From the NCBI GenBank assembly GCA_900315975.1, contig ONBA01000016.1, positions 55,450 to 109,881 on the forward strand: 54,432 nt of DNA, given 5' to 3'. Position 1 is the first letter of the stretch; every line of letters begins with the position of its first letter. Position numbers and translations under genes: made by a program. Source of the DNA: an uncultured Ruminococcus sp. Lineage in GTDB: Bacteria; Bacillota_A; Clostridia; Oscillospirales; Ruminococcaceae. The notes beneath the pieces are model-generated. The model worked only from the letters and a program-made list of their open reading frames with translations. It was not told where the DNA came from and ran no database searches. Shown piece by piece: positions 1-8,967 of this stretch.

Positions 1-1182
1 TGAACAGTAGTAAGTGTCGCCGAGAAGTTCGTACTCGAAATTGCCCTTTGCGTCAACCGCATAGCAGAGAGGATCTTCAAGGGTGTAGGTGATGCCCTGT
101 GGGAGGTCTTCCTTGTCGATGCGTACTATGTACTGACCAACCTTGTGGTTGCCTGCATTAACGTAGCACTCAACTTCAACGGTCTCACCGGGTTTAGCAG
201 TAACGGTCTTGGGAGTTACGCTGAAATCCTTCTGAACACCGGTTTCTTCCGGCTTTGTTGTGAAAGTTGTTGTAGTTGTCGAGGTAGTAGTAGTAGTTGT
301 TGTTGAAGATGTTGTAGTTGTTGAAGTAGCTGACGACTCAGTAGTTGCGTTGCCGCCTTCAATGATTATCTTACCGGGGTTGATGGTAGCGTTGGCAAAA
401 TTATAGCCGTGTTTATTTGCATATGCTTTTGCAGTTGAATTATCCGGACCATATATCGTTCCGTTGAATGTTATTCCGGAAATTACACCGTTTCGTCCTG
501 TTGAATATGAATTGCAGATAGTTATCTTCTCGCTGTCAATAGAACACTGAGGATTCTGTATAGTTATTGAATTAAGGTTTGAACATCCCGAAAATGCCAT
601 TGAACCAATAGAAGTAACGCTGAACGGAAGGTCTATCGACCTCAGTGATGTACAAGCTGAAAATGCAAATGCACTGACTGATGTAACACTGTCTGGAATG
701 GTTATGTTGTCAAGGCTTGAACAGCCGCTGAACATTTCCATAGAGATGGTCTTTAGTTTGCTGGGAATGTTTACCGTTTTCAGGTTATAGCATTTGCAGA
801 ATGCATAATCGCCTATGTAAGTAACGCTGTCAGGAATGTTGACGGAAGTTAGTGCGTTGCAATCGAAGAAAGCCTGTTCACCGATAGTTTTTATGGTGTC
901 AGGAAGCTTTATCGAGTTTACCATGCTGCAATTATAGAATGCAGCTTCTGCAATGTTGGTAACAGGCAGACCGTTTACCGTATCAGGTATAACGATATCG
1001 CCGGTTGCAGCTTCACTGCAGCTTGATACAGTGGCATAGCTTGATGAAAACGAGTAGGTTACGTAATTGTCTTCTGCCGCTGCGGAAAGCTGGACTTGCT
1101 GTGGAATATACGGAACGTTTACCGCGGTTCCGCACATCATCACAAGCGACAATCCTGCGGCTGTGACTTTTCTGATATCCAT
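1..1182 (-). CDS. Secreted BspA-type leucine-rich-repeat protein, 3' end cut off by window edge
   Basis: The reading frame is open from an ATG at 1182 to the window edge (394 codons), so the C terminus is missing. A strong AAAGGAGG site lies just upstream. The first ~36 residues form a signal peptide (MDIRKVTAAGLSLVMM, then a small-residue AAA region). Residues ~50-230 carry BspA/TpLRR repeats with the recurring pattern 'sIxIPdsVtsIgxxAFxgCxxL'. A Ser/Thr-rich linker (runs of consecutive Thr) follows at ~275-300. The last ~80 residues ('VTAKPGETVEVECYVNAG') resemble the opening of a cohesin-like or related beta-sandwich module. Such proteins sit on the cell surface or in complexes in Ruminococcus, and ligand binding is the usual guess. 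A dockerin could lie beyond the edge but cannot be seen. Confidence 0.85.
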   Translation of the reverse strand, partial: MDIRKVTAAGLSLVMMCGTAVNVPYIPQQVQLSAAAEDNYVTYSFSSSYATVSSCSEAATGDIVIPDTVNGLPVTNIAEAAFYNCSMVNSIKLPDTIKTIGEQAFFDCNALTSVNIPDSVTYIGDYAFCKCYNLKTVNIPSKLKTISMEMFSGCSSLDNITIPDSVTSVSAFAFSACTSLRSIDLPFSVTSIGSMAFSGCSNLNSITIQNPQCSIDSEKITICNSYSTGRNGVISGITFNGTIYGPDNSTAKAYANKHGYNFANATINPGKIIIEGGNATTESSATSTTTTSSTTTTTTTSTTTTTFTTKPEETGVQKDFSVTPKTVTAKPGETVEVECYVNAGNHKVGQYIVRIDKEDLPQGITYTLEDPLCYAVDAKGNFEYELLGDTYYCS

Positions 1183-1228
1183 ATAAAATTTCCTCCTTTT
1201 TTACACAGATGAAATGTGATATATGCCT

Positions 1229-1257
1229 ATTATATCATAGACATTTTCATAAATCAA
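1229..1257 (-). promoter_or_regulatory. Promoter of the LRR protein gene
   Basis: On the minus strand: TTGATT, 17-base spacer, TATAAT, with an extended TG one base before the -10. About 40 bases of leader separate it from the AAAGGAGG site. Read directly from sequence; start site inferred. Confidence 0.7.
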
Positions 1258-1291
1258 TACAAAATAAATAAAAATTACTAATTTAATCAGC

Positions 1292-1306
1292 TTAACGTAT
1301 CGTTAA
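1292..1306. promoter_or_regulatory. Perfect palindrome between divergent promoters
   Basis: TTAACG-TAT-CGTTAA, a 6-3-6 perfect inverted repeat in the AT-rich gap between the LRR gene promoter and the miaB promoter. It could be an operator. No regulator is known for it and no second copy was noticed. Confidence 0.3.
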
Positions 1307-1356
1307 CATTTAAAGCACTCATAAATGATTAAAACAGTAATATAATCCCTTTGGAG

Positions 1357-1385
1357 TTGCGTTTTATCCTATTATATGTTATAAT
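1357..1385 (+). promoter_or_regulatory. Promoter of the miaB operon
   Basis: TTGCGT, 17-base spacer, TATAAT (1380-1385), with TG at 1377-1378 giving an extended -10. It lies 38 bases before the miaB TTG start. A second TATAAT at 1341-1346 lacks a recognisable -35. Confidence 0.6.
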
Positions 1386-1422
1386 TGTATATTAGCGGAA
1401 TTTACACGGGAGGTCGTGAGGT

Positions 1423-2793
1423 TTGAACGATAATACAGCTATAATAAGCGAGATAAAACGTCTTCTCGGCGATAAGCCGAAGCTCGCTTACGTGAGAAGT
1501 TTCGGCTGTCAGCTGAATACTTCTGACGGTGAAAAAATCAAAGGCGTACTGAAAAATGCAGGCTACGGCTTTACTGAAAATGAGAACGAAGCCGACCTTA
1601 TCATACTAAATACCTGTGCTGTCAGGGAAAATGCTGAGGACAGAGTTTTCGGCATTGTTGGCAGTATGAAAAAATTAAAGGAGCTTAAACCCGGACTTAT
1701 CATCGGCATAGCAGGCTGTATGACTGCGCAGGGTCATGTTGCGGAAAAGATAAAGCGTTCGTATCCGCAGGTCGATTTCGTGCTTGGTACATCTGCTATA
1801 AACGGTCTGCCGAAGCTGCTTCTCGACACTCTGAACGGTGCCGGATTTGAGGCTGATATTGCCGAATATGATGACTTCTCCGAAACCGTTGAACAGGTTC
1901 GCGGAAGTACGTTCAAGGCAAGTGTGCCGATAATGTTCGGCTGCAATAATTTCTGCACCTACTGCATAGTCCCTTACGTGCGCGGACGTGAACGCAGCCG
2001 CCGTCCGGAGGATATAATCGCAGAGGTAGAGGGACTTGTAAAAGACGGCTACAAGGAAATTATGCTGCTCGGACAAAACGTCAACTCCTACGGCAACGAC
2101 CTCGGCGGTGAGATGACCTTTCCTCAGCTTCTCAGGAAGCTTAATGAAATAGAGGGCGATTTCTGGATACGTTTCATGTCCTCACACCCGAAGGACGCTT
2201 CAAAGGAACTCATTGACGCTATATTCGACTGCGAAAAGGTCGCAAAGCATCTTCATCTTCCGGTACAGAGCGGAAGCAACGATGTTCTGAGACGTATGAA
2301 CCGCCGCTATACTGCGGAAAAGTACCTCGGAATAGTCGGGGAGATAAGACGCCGCGACCCTGAGTTTTCACTCACTACCGACCTCATAGTCGGCTTCCCT
2401 GACGAGAGTGCCGAGGACTTCGAGGCTACTCTTGACATCATGAAAACTGTGAAATACGATAATATTTATTCGTTCATCTATTCAAAGCGCAGCGGTACAA
2501 AGGCTGCCGAAATGCCCGACGCTGTAAGCGATGAGGAGAAGGGGGCGCGAATGCGCAGACTTCTTGAGGTTCAGCGCGGAATATCGACGGAATTCTACAA
2601 GCGTTTCATCGGCAGACGTATGAGAGTTCTTGTTGATGACAAAGCTAAGAAGCGTGAAGGGTTCCTCACCGGCAAGAGCAGTGAGTTCATCATCGTTGAA
2701 TTCGAGGGGGACAGCTCACTCATCGGACAGTTTGTCGATGTTGAGATAACCGGGGCAATGAACTGGGCAGTAGTCGGAAAAATAGCCAGATGA
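1423..2793 (+). CDS. miaB: tRNA-2-methylthio-N6-dimethylallyladenosine synthase MiaB
   Basis: Radical SAM methylthiotransferase that converts i6A37 to ms2i6A37 in tRNAs reading UNN codons. The 456-residue length is normal. The N-terminal UPF0004 domain has Cys29, Cys65 and Cys99, ligands of the auxiliary [4Fe-4S] cluster. The radical SAM motif is CNNFCTYC, with Cys174, Cys178 and Cys181. A C-terminal TRAM domain covers the last ~65 residues. The start is TTG, fixed by GGGAGG about 9 bases upstream. MiaA, which makes its substrate i6A, is encoded downstream in the same run of genes. Confidence 0.95.
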   Translation: MNDNTAIISEIKRLLGDKPKLAYVRSFGCQLNTSDGEKIKGVLKNAGYGFTENENEADLIILNTCAVRENAEDRVFGIVGSMKKLKELKPGLIIGIAGCMTAQGHVAEKIKRSYPQVDFVLGTSAINGLPKLLLDTLNGAGFEADIAEYDDFSETVEQVRGSTFKASVPIMFGCNNFCTYCIVPYVRGRERSRRPEDIIAEVEGLVKDGYKEIMLLGQNVNSYGNDLGGEMTFPQLLRKLNEIEGDFWIRFMSSHPKDASKELIDAIFDCEKVAKHLHLPVQSGSNDVLRRMNRRYTAEKYLGIVGEIRRRDPEFSLTTDLIVGFPDESAEDFEATLDIMKTVKYDNIYSFIYSKRSGTKAAEMPDAVSDEEKGARMRRLLEVQRGISTEFYKRFIGRRMRVLVDDKAKKREGFLTGKSSEFIIVEFEGDSSLIGQFVDVEITGAMNWAVVGKIAR

Positions 2794-2921
2794 AGCTGAA
2801 AGCATCGACGGATTTTCCTGGCAGTGCAGGAATTCAAAACGGCTGAGGAAGCGGGCGAATACCTGTATAAAAATGTTCAGAATGAAAAAATGGGGCAAAT
2901 AGTGAGTGGGAGGAAATAACT

Positions 2922-3668
2922 ATGAAAAAGCTTTTGGCACTTTCGTGTCTTACAGCAGTCATGCTTGCAGGCTGCGGAGCTACCGGAGATGAGGGTTCTT
3001 CCGAACAGGCTTCGGTCACTGCGGCGGATACTTCAACGACAACAGAAGTAACAGCTGAAACCGTGTCTTCACCGGAAGATACAACAGCAGTGGAAGAGAC
3101 TACCACAGTAACTGATGACGATTCAGCCGGCGGTGTAATGGATATGTACCCGTCGCTTTATCAGGGCGAAGTCAGCCGCGTATGGAACGAAACTGCCGGC
3201 GAAAATGATAATATGGTCAGTGCTGATTACACGCTCCGCGACCTCGACGGCAACGGTGTGCCGGAGCTTATTCTCAGGCACGGCACCTGCGAAGCTGACT
3301 ATATGATAAACGTTTACACGGTTAGCGATGACGGCGAACTACAGAATATAGCCGAAATCGGCGGAAGTCATACAGCGTTTGCGGGCGAGGAAGGCTCCGG
3401 CGGATTTGTACTCCTGAGCGGTCATATGGGTATCGGTGCACTCAGATGGTTCGAGATGAAAAACGGTTCTGTCACTGAAAGCAGAAGCGAATCCTTCGAG
3501 CTTGGCAAGGACGAGACTTATGACGATATCATGGAGAAATACAATGTCGGATACATCGAATACGTAAGCGCGTTCAACGCAGGCGACGGAGAAACAAGGT
3601 CAACAGTTTATTATTCCGCTGACGACTATGAGGAATTCGGCGGACTTTACCTCGATTTTATAAAATAA
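2922..3668 (+). CDS. Predicted lipoprotein of unknown function
   Basis: A 248-residue protein with a lipoprotein signal: MKKLL start, hydrophobic stretch and lipobox LAGC with the lipidated Cys at 18. A Thr/Ser/Glu-rich spacer (~25-70) follows, as in exported Firmicute lipoproteins. The globular part includes 'LRDLDGNGVPELIL', a DxDxNG Ca-loop-like motif common in uncharacterised clostridial lipoproteins that often carry 'DLDGNGxxEL' segments. GGGAGGAAA lies 8 bases before the ATG. It sits between miaB and ylbF with no visible promoter of its own, so it is probably co-transcribed. I do not recognise a specific function. Confidence 0.75.
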   Translation: MKKLLALSCLTAVMLAGCGATGDEGSSEQASVTAADTSTTTEVTAETVSSPEDTTAVEETTTVTDDDSAGGVMDMYPSLYQGEVSRVWNETAGENDNMVSADYTLRDLDGNGVPELILRHGTCEADYMINVYTVSDDGELQNIAEIGGSHTAFAGEEGSGGFVLLSGHMGIGALRWFEMKNGSVTESRSESFELGKDETYDDIMEKYNVGYIEYVSAFNAGDGETRSTVYYSADDYEEFGGLYLDFIK

Positions 3669-3679
3669 GGAGAATTATT

Positions 3680-4084
3680 ATGGATATCATTGAAATGACA
3701 AGAGAACTCGGAAAGGCTTTACAGGCTGATGACAGATACATCGCATACGCTCTCGCTAAGCAGGCTAACGATGAAGACCTCGAATTACAGGCACTAATCA
3801 ACGGCTTTGAGAAAATGCGCTATGACCTCAATATGGAACTTACCAAGGAAGACAAGGATACTGACAAGATACAGCAGCTTGACGAGAATATCAAGTCTAA
3901 TTATCAGAAGATAATGAATAATCCGCGTATGATTGTGTTTACAGCAGCACAGAAGTCACTTGAGTCACTCGTTGAGAATATTCAGCAGATAATCACAATG
4001 TCTGCAAACGGTGAAGACCCCGCTACCTGCGAGCCTTCTTCCGGCTGCACAGGAAGCTGCGCTACCTGCGGCGGCTGCCACTAA
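3680..4084 (+). CDS. YlbF/YmcA family protein with Cys-rich tail
   Basis: A 134-residue protein of the YlbF/YmcA (Com_YlbF) family. The N-terminal ~110 residues are helical with the family's 'A(L)...L...F...' heptad feel. In Bacillus subtilis, YlbF, YmcA and YaaT form the Y-complex that assists RNase Y-dependent mRNA maturation and development, and carries [4Fe-4S] clusters. This protein ends in a tail with five Cys in ~17 residues (CEPSSGCTGSCATCGGCH), which would suit metal or cluster binding. It sits between a lipoprotein gene and mutS, the usual clostridial neighbourhood. The start follows AAGGAGAA closely. Confidence 0.75.
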   Translation: MDIIEMTRELGKALQADDRYIAYALAKQANDEDLELQALINGFEKMRYDLNMELTKEDKDTDKIQQLDENIKSNYQKIMNNPRMIVFTAAQKSLESLVENIQQIITMSANGEDPATCEPSSGCTGSCATCGGCH

Positions 4085-4121
4085 GTTCAGAACGTCGTCC
4101 GCATAGGAAGGAGTAATGATA

Positions 4122-6743
4122 ATGGATATCGACAGAAGCAAAATCTCACCGATGATGCAGCAGTATCTTGAGGTCAAGGACAAGTATCAGGACTGTGTGC
4201 TTTTTTTCAGGCTCGGTGACTTTTATGAAATGTTCTTCGATGACGCAATCACTATATCAAAAGCGCTGGAACTGACTCTTACAGGCAGGGACTGCGGTCT
4301 CGAGGAACGCGCTCCGATGTGCGGTATACCTTATCACGCTGCCGATATGTACATCAAGCGCCTGATAGATATGGGGTACAAGGTAGCTGTCTGCGAGCAG
4401 CTTACCGACCCTGCCGAGACTAAGGGGATAGTAGTGCGCGATGTTATAAGAGTCGTTACACCGGGTACACTGACTGAAACAAGTATGCTTGATGACGGTG
4501 CAAATAACTACATATGCAGCATATTTTATGTGGAAGAAAACAAGACCTGCGGTGTCGCTTCTGCCGATATTTCGACCGGTGAGGCGGCAGTAAGCTTCTT
4601 CGAGGGTAAGGACATGGAGGCTGACGTGATAAACGAGCTTTCACGCTGCAAGCCTGCGGAGATAATTTTTGACGAGAGCTTTTTCTCAATGAAAAACGTC
4701 GCGGATTTTGTGAAGATACGTCTCGACTGTGCAGTAACTCTCAGGTCGAAAGAGTGCTTTACAGATGCGACACATATGGCTTCACTGCTTGAAGTGTTCA
4801 GCGTAAAAAACGCTGCCGAACTCGGACTTGCCGATAATCGTGCTGATACTGCGGCAGTATGCGGACTTTTCGATTACATCAGAGAAACTCAGAAAACGAC
4901 AGTTTCACGTTTCACTGAGCTGAAACTACTGCAAGGCGACGCTTTCATGGGCCTCGACCTCAATGCAAGACGTAACCTCGAACTCACGGAAACTCTCCGC
5001 TCAAAAGAGAAAAAAGGCTCACTGCTATGGGTGCTTGATTCGACGAAAACTTCGATGGGCAGACGTATGCTAAGAAGCTGGATAGAACAGCCGCTGAAGA
5101 GTCCGGCACGTATCATCGAACGTCTCGACGCGGTAGATGCACTTTACAAGAACAGTGTCGTGCTTGCGGATATACAGTCTCTTCTTGAACGTGTTTACGA
5201 CCTTGAACGTCTTATGACAAAGGTAATGTATAAATCGGCAAATCCGCGCGACCTGAAGTCACTTGCGGCGACTGCATTACAGCTTCCGGCACTGAAAGCT
5301 GAGCTTGCAAAGCTTGCCGGCAGTTCAAAACTGCTTGCACGTTACGACAGTGAGATTTCAACACTTGAAGAGATGGCACGGCTTGTAGAAAATGCGATAA
5401 TGGACGAGCCGCCGGTCTCGGTCAAGGACGGCGGAGTTATCCGTGACGGCTTCAATGAGGAACTTGACAGCCTCCGTCATATCATGACTCACGGCAAGGA
5501 AATGATAGACGATATCGAGCAGCGTGAGAAGGACGCTACCGGTATAAAGAACCTGAAAATCGGCTACAACCGGGTTTTCGGCTACTATCTTGAGGTAACA
5601 CGTTCGTACTATGAGCTTGTACCTGAGGGGTGGATTCGCAAGCAGACTCTTGCAAATGCCGAGCGATTCATTACCGAGGAACTCAAAAATGCCGAAAATG
5701 CGATACTTGGTGCAAAGGACAAGGCACTCTCCCTCGAAGCGGATATCTTTGCCGAAGTCAGGGACTTCCTCGCGACAAAGCTTGTGCCTGTTCAGCAGAC
5801 AGCCTCCGCAGTTGCGGCGGTCGATGTTCTGAGCTCTTTTGCTGATGTTGCACTGCGGAATAACTACGTAAAGCCTGATATTGCCATTGACGGTGCTATC
5901 GACATAAAAGCCGGCAGACACCCTGTTGTTGAACTTGTTCTTGAAGACGAGATGTTCGTCCCGAATGATACATATATCGACAAAAAGGCTGACCGCATGG
6001 CTATAATCACCGGACCGAATATGTCCGGTAAATCGACATATATGCGTCAGACTGCCCTCATTGTACTCATGGCGCAGACAGGAAGCTTTGTCCCCGCAGA
6101 CAAGGCTAAGATATCGGTAGTGGACAAGATTTTCACCCGTGTTGGAGCGTCCGATGACCTAACAGCCGGACAGTCTACATTCATGGTTGAAATGAGCGAA
6201 GTCTCAGACATACTCAGAAACGCTACTCCGGACAGCCTCGTTATTCTCGATGAGGTCGGACGCGGTACTTCAACATTCGACGGTGTAAGCATCGCCCGTG
6301 CAGTTGCGGAACATATCTGCTGCTCGAAAAAGCTTGGCTGCAAGACCCTTTTTGCGACCCATTATCACGAACTTATCGGACTTGAAAACGAGCTTGACGG
6401 TGTGAAAAACTACAGTATCGCTGTAAATAAGCACGGCGGAACTATCCGCTTCCTGCGTAAGATAGTACGCGGCGGAGTTGACGAAAGCTACGGTGTTGAT
6501 GTTGCGAAACTTGCCGGACTGCCTGCAAAGGTTGTGAACCGTGCACGTGAACTTCTTGAAGAAATGGAGAAGCAGCATAACAGTGTTCAGGCGAATACTG
6601 TAAGCGACAACGGCGGACAAATCAGTTTCGGAAGCCTCGGACGTGAAGCTGCTCTTGCTATGCTTGAACGTACAAACATTGACGAACTCTCCGATGAGGA
6701 GTGCCGCAGTCTGCTGAAGGATATGCTTGAAGCTATGGAATGA
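4122..6743 (+). CDS. mutS: DNA mismatch repair protein MutS
   Basis: Mismatch-recognition ATPase, 873 residues. The mismatch-binding N domain starts 'SPMMQQYLEVKDKYQD' and keeps the 'FFRLGDFYEMF' segment with the Phe-x-Glu wedge motif. The Walker A motif GPNMSGKST lies near residue 631, followed by a signature 'STFMVEMSE', a Walker B 'LVILDEVGRGTSTFDG' and a 'ATHYHEL' switch. An in-frame ATG at 4116 exists, but it is only 2 bases from AAGGAG. The ATG at 4122 has the better 8-base spacing and was chosen. mutL follows after ~100 bases, forming a classic mutSL pair. Confidence 0.96.
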   Translation: MDIDRSKISPMMQQYLEVKDKYQDCVLFFRLGDFYEMFFDDAITISKALELTLTGRDCGLEERAPMCGIPYHAADMYIKRLIDMGYKVAVCEQLTDPAETKGIVVRDVIRVVTPGTLTETSMLDDGANNYICSIFYVEENKTCGVASADISTGEAAVSFFEGKDMEADVINELSRCKPAEIIFDESFFSMKNVADFVKIRLDCAVTLRSKECFTDATHMASLLEVFSVKNAAELGLADNRADTAAVCGLFDYIRETQKTTVSRFTELKLLQGDAFMGLDLNARRNLELTETLRSKEKKGSLLWVLDSTKTSMGRRMLRSWIEQPLKSPARIIERLDAVDALYKNSVVLADIQSLLERVYDLERLMTKVMYKSANPRDLKSLAATALQLPALKAELAKLAGSSKLLARYDSEISTLEEMARLVENAIMDEPPVSVKDGGVIRDGFNEELDSLRHIMTHGKEMIDDIEQREKDATGIKNLKIGYNRVFGYYLEVTRSYYELVPEGWIRKQTLANAERFITEELKNAENAILGAKDKALSLEADIFAEVRDFLATKLVPVQQTASAVAAVDVLSSFADVALRNNYVKPDIAIDGAIDIKAGRHPVVELVLEDEMFVPNDTYIDKKADRMAIITGPNMSGKSTYMRQTALIVLMAQTGSFVPADKAKISVVDKIFTRVGASDDLTAGQSTFMVEMSEVSDILRNATPDSLVILDEVGRGTSTFDGVSIARAVAEHICCSKKLGCKTLFATHYHELIGLENELDGVKNYSIAVNKHGGTIRFLRKIVRGGVDESYGVDVAKLAGLPAKVVNRARELLEEMEKQHNSVQANTVSDNGGQISFGSLGREAALAMLERTNIDELSDEECRSLLKDMLEAME

Positions 6744-6849
6744 TTCATTGCACTGATTTGTGCAGTTGTCGGGAGCGAAGCCGGACTTTTTTACATATCA
6801 AGTGAACCGGGACACAGGAAACTGTATCCTACAGGAAAGGAGAAGGCAA

Positions 6850-8904
6850 ATGCCACATATTAATGTTCTGAGCAAAGAAATTTCGGAGCTTATTGCTGCC
6901 GGAGAGGTCATTGAGCGACCGTCTTCGGTAATAAAAGAACTCGTTGAAAACTCGATAGATTCGGGTGCAAAGCATATAACTGTCGAGATAAAGAACGGCG
7001 GTTCGACCTATATGCGCGTCAGCGACGACGGCTGCGGCATGGCTTTTGAAGATGTGCCGACTGCCTTTCTCCGCCATGCAACGAGCAAGATAGTCTCAAA
7101 AGATGACCTTGACAACATAAATACACTCGGATTCCGCGGAGAAGCTCTCGCTTCTATATCGGCTGTTGCGAGGGTTGAGGTTATGACAAAACAGCAGAAC
7201 GAGACATACGGAACTCTCTACTGCATAGAAGGAAGTACCGAAAAAACGCATGAGAAGAGTGGCTGCCCCGATGGTACTACTATCATTATCCGCGACCTTT
7301 TTTATAATGTTCCGGCACGTGCAAAGTTCATGAAGAAGGACGTTACGGAAGCGAATGCTGTGAGCAATATAATGCAAAAAATTACACTCTCTCACCCCGA
7401 TGTCGCATTCAAGCTCATTCGCGACAACCGCATGGAGTTCAACTCCGCAGGCGACGGTGAGCTGTTTTCGGCTGTCTACGCTATCTATGGACGCGACTTT
7501 GCCCGTGACCTTATCAAGTGTGACTACGAATTTGAAGGAGTCCACGTCAGCGGATTCGTGATAAAACCGTTGTATTCGCGTGCAAACCGTGCATTTCAGA
7601 ACTTCTTCGTTAACGGCAGATACGTCCGTTCACGTCTCTGTTCAGCGGCACTCGAAAATGCCTACAGCAATATGATAATGACCGGAAAATTCCCTGCCTG
7701 CGTGCTTATGATAGACCTTCCGCCGGCTGCGATGGACGTCAATATTCACCCTGCCAAGGCGGAGGTGCGCTTTACCGATGAAAAGACGGTCTCGAATGCG
7801 ATTTACTTTGCGGTTAAAAATGCCCTTATGAATGACGGGCTCATATATGAATTTGAGCTGAAACCAAAGGTGGACTGGACCAAGCCTGTTCCTGTGGAGG
7901 ACCAGTCTGTACAGCAGGAGTTTATTTTCACCCCTGTCGAGGATATCGCCAAAAAAGAGCAGGAGATAAAAGCGGCGGAGACTAAAATTCCTGAGGAGAA
8001 AAACTCTCCGACAGAGACAGCGGTTCCGGCAGAACCGGATATTCCACTTGAAACTGTCGGTATCAAGGCATTTGAGCACTTCGGTGAAAAAGGAGTTGTT
8101 GCAGCGGCTGCACCGACGATTCCGGAGCCTGTTCGGGTTCACGAACCTGTAAAGTCTGAACCGGTCGTCACGGAAACCGAATTGCCCAAAACTCCCGCCG
8201 AACCCGAGAAAACTCCCGAAGCTGCGCCAATCGAAGGCTTCCACTTCATAAATACAAATTCGTTCGTACAGCCTCGTGCAGAGGAAAAGCCGGCTGTAAA
8301 AGAGGAAACACCGGTAGACCAGCTTCATGAGGAGTTCCCGAATATCAAGGTGATAGGCGAAGCGTTCGGACTTTACGTAATATGCGAGAGCGGCGGCAAG
8401 GTCATAATGATAGACAAGCACGCTGCCCATGAGCGGATAATCTTTGAGCGGCTAAGAAGCCGCAACTGCCGCCAGTACAGTCAGACTTTACTGACAGGGA
8501 TAAAGGTACTGCTCACTGCGGAGGAGTTCGACGCTGTTGAGAATAATCAGGACCTCCTTGCTGACCTCGGCTTTACATTCGATTTTTCGGAACGTCCGTG
8601 TGTCGTTGCGACTGCCGTTCCTACATTTATAATGGATACTGACATGGAGGAGATTATCTGCGAGGTTGCAAATAATCTGCGTATGTACAAAATAAATCCT
8701 CAGTCGGGACTGCTTGATGATATGCTTCATACAGTTGCGTGCAAGTCGGCTATCAAGGCAAATGACAAAAACTCGCCTGAGGAGCTTCAGTCACTTGCGG
8801 AGCAGGTCTGCTACAATGAGGCTATCCGCCACTGTCCGCACGGCAGACCGGTTATGTTCACCATGACCAAATCCAATATAGACCACCAGTTCAAACGTAC
8901 CTGA
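6850..8904 (+). CDS. mutL: DNA mismatch repair endonuclease MutL
   Basis: MutL, 684 residues. The N-terminal GHKL ATPase shows 'ELVENSIDSGA', 'VSDDGCGM' and 'GFRGEALASI'. A long Pro/Glu-rich linker (~residues 345-485) precedes the dimerisation domain. That domain carries the endonuclease motif in the form DKHAAHERIIFE from residue ~522 (family consensus DQHA-x2-E-x4-E), plus 'ACKSAIKA' and 'CPHGRP' near the C terminus. It is therefore the nicking type of MutL found where MutH is absent. The start was set at the ATG preceded by GGAAAGGAGAA. The frame continues upstream, but without a family match. Confidence 0.95.
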   Translation: MPHINVLSKEISELIAAGEVIERPSSVIKELVENSIDSGAKHITVEIKNGGSTYMRVSDDGCGMAFEDVPTAFLRHATSKIVSKDDLDNINTLGFRGEALASISAVARVEVMTKQQNETYGTLYCIEGSTEKTHEKSGCPDGTTIIIRDLFYNVPARAKFMKKDVTEANAVSNIMQKITLSHPDVAFKLIRDNRMEFNSAGDGELFSAVYAIYGRDFARDLIKCDYEFEGVHVSGFVIKPLYSRANRAFQNFFVNGRYVRSRLCSAALENAYSNMIMTGKFPACVLMIDLPPAAMDVNIHPAKAEVRFTDEKTVSNAIYFAVKNALMNDGLIYEFELKPKVDWTKPVPVEDQSVQQEFIFTPVEDIAKKEQEIKAAETKIPEEKNSPTETAVPAEPDIPLETVGIKAFEHFGEKGVVAAAAPTIPEPVRVHEPVKSEPVVTETELPKTPAEPEKTPEAAPIEGFHFINTNSFVQPRAEEKPAVKEETPVDQLHEEFPNIKVIGEAFGLYVICESGGKVIMIDKHAAHERIIFERLRSRNCRQYSQTLLTGIKVLLTAEEFDAVENNQDLLADLGFTFDFSERPCVVATAVPTFIMDTDMEEIICEVANNLRMYKINPQSGLLDDMLHTVACKSAIKANDKNSPEELQSLAEQVCYNEAIRHCPHGRPVMFTMTKSNIDHQFKRT

Positions 8905-8925
8905 GAAGGCGGAATAATACGAGCG

Positions 8926-8951
8926 AAAAGGCGGATAATATCCGCCCTTTT
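8926..8951 (+). terminator. Hairpin between mutL and miaA
   Basis: A-run, GGCGGAT, 3-base loop, ATCCGCC, C, TTTT. A 7-bp GC-rich stem with short T tail, directly before the miaA ribosome site. It could be a weak terminator or attenuator. Directly visible; function inferred. Confidence 0.45.
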
Positions 8952-8967
8952 GCGTCAGGAGATGACT

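Noticed and set aside
2824..2919. Small GTG-started frame (31 codons) between miaB and the lipoprotein gene
   Set aside because: No ribosome site before the GTG and it overlaps the next gene's ribosome site; no family match. Left unannotated, though the residue use is not random-looking.
6744..6849. Possible terminator (GTCGGG...CCGGAC then TTTTTT) between mutS and mutL
   Set aside because: The stem has an internal mismatch and only ~5 good pairs; too weak to list.
7642..8430. 262-codon minus-strand frame inside mutL
   Set aside because: It is the shadow of the MutL linker and C-terminal domain; the plus-strand product is unmistakable and the shadow has no ribosome site or known motif.
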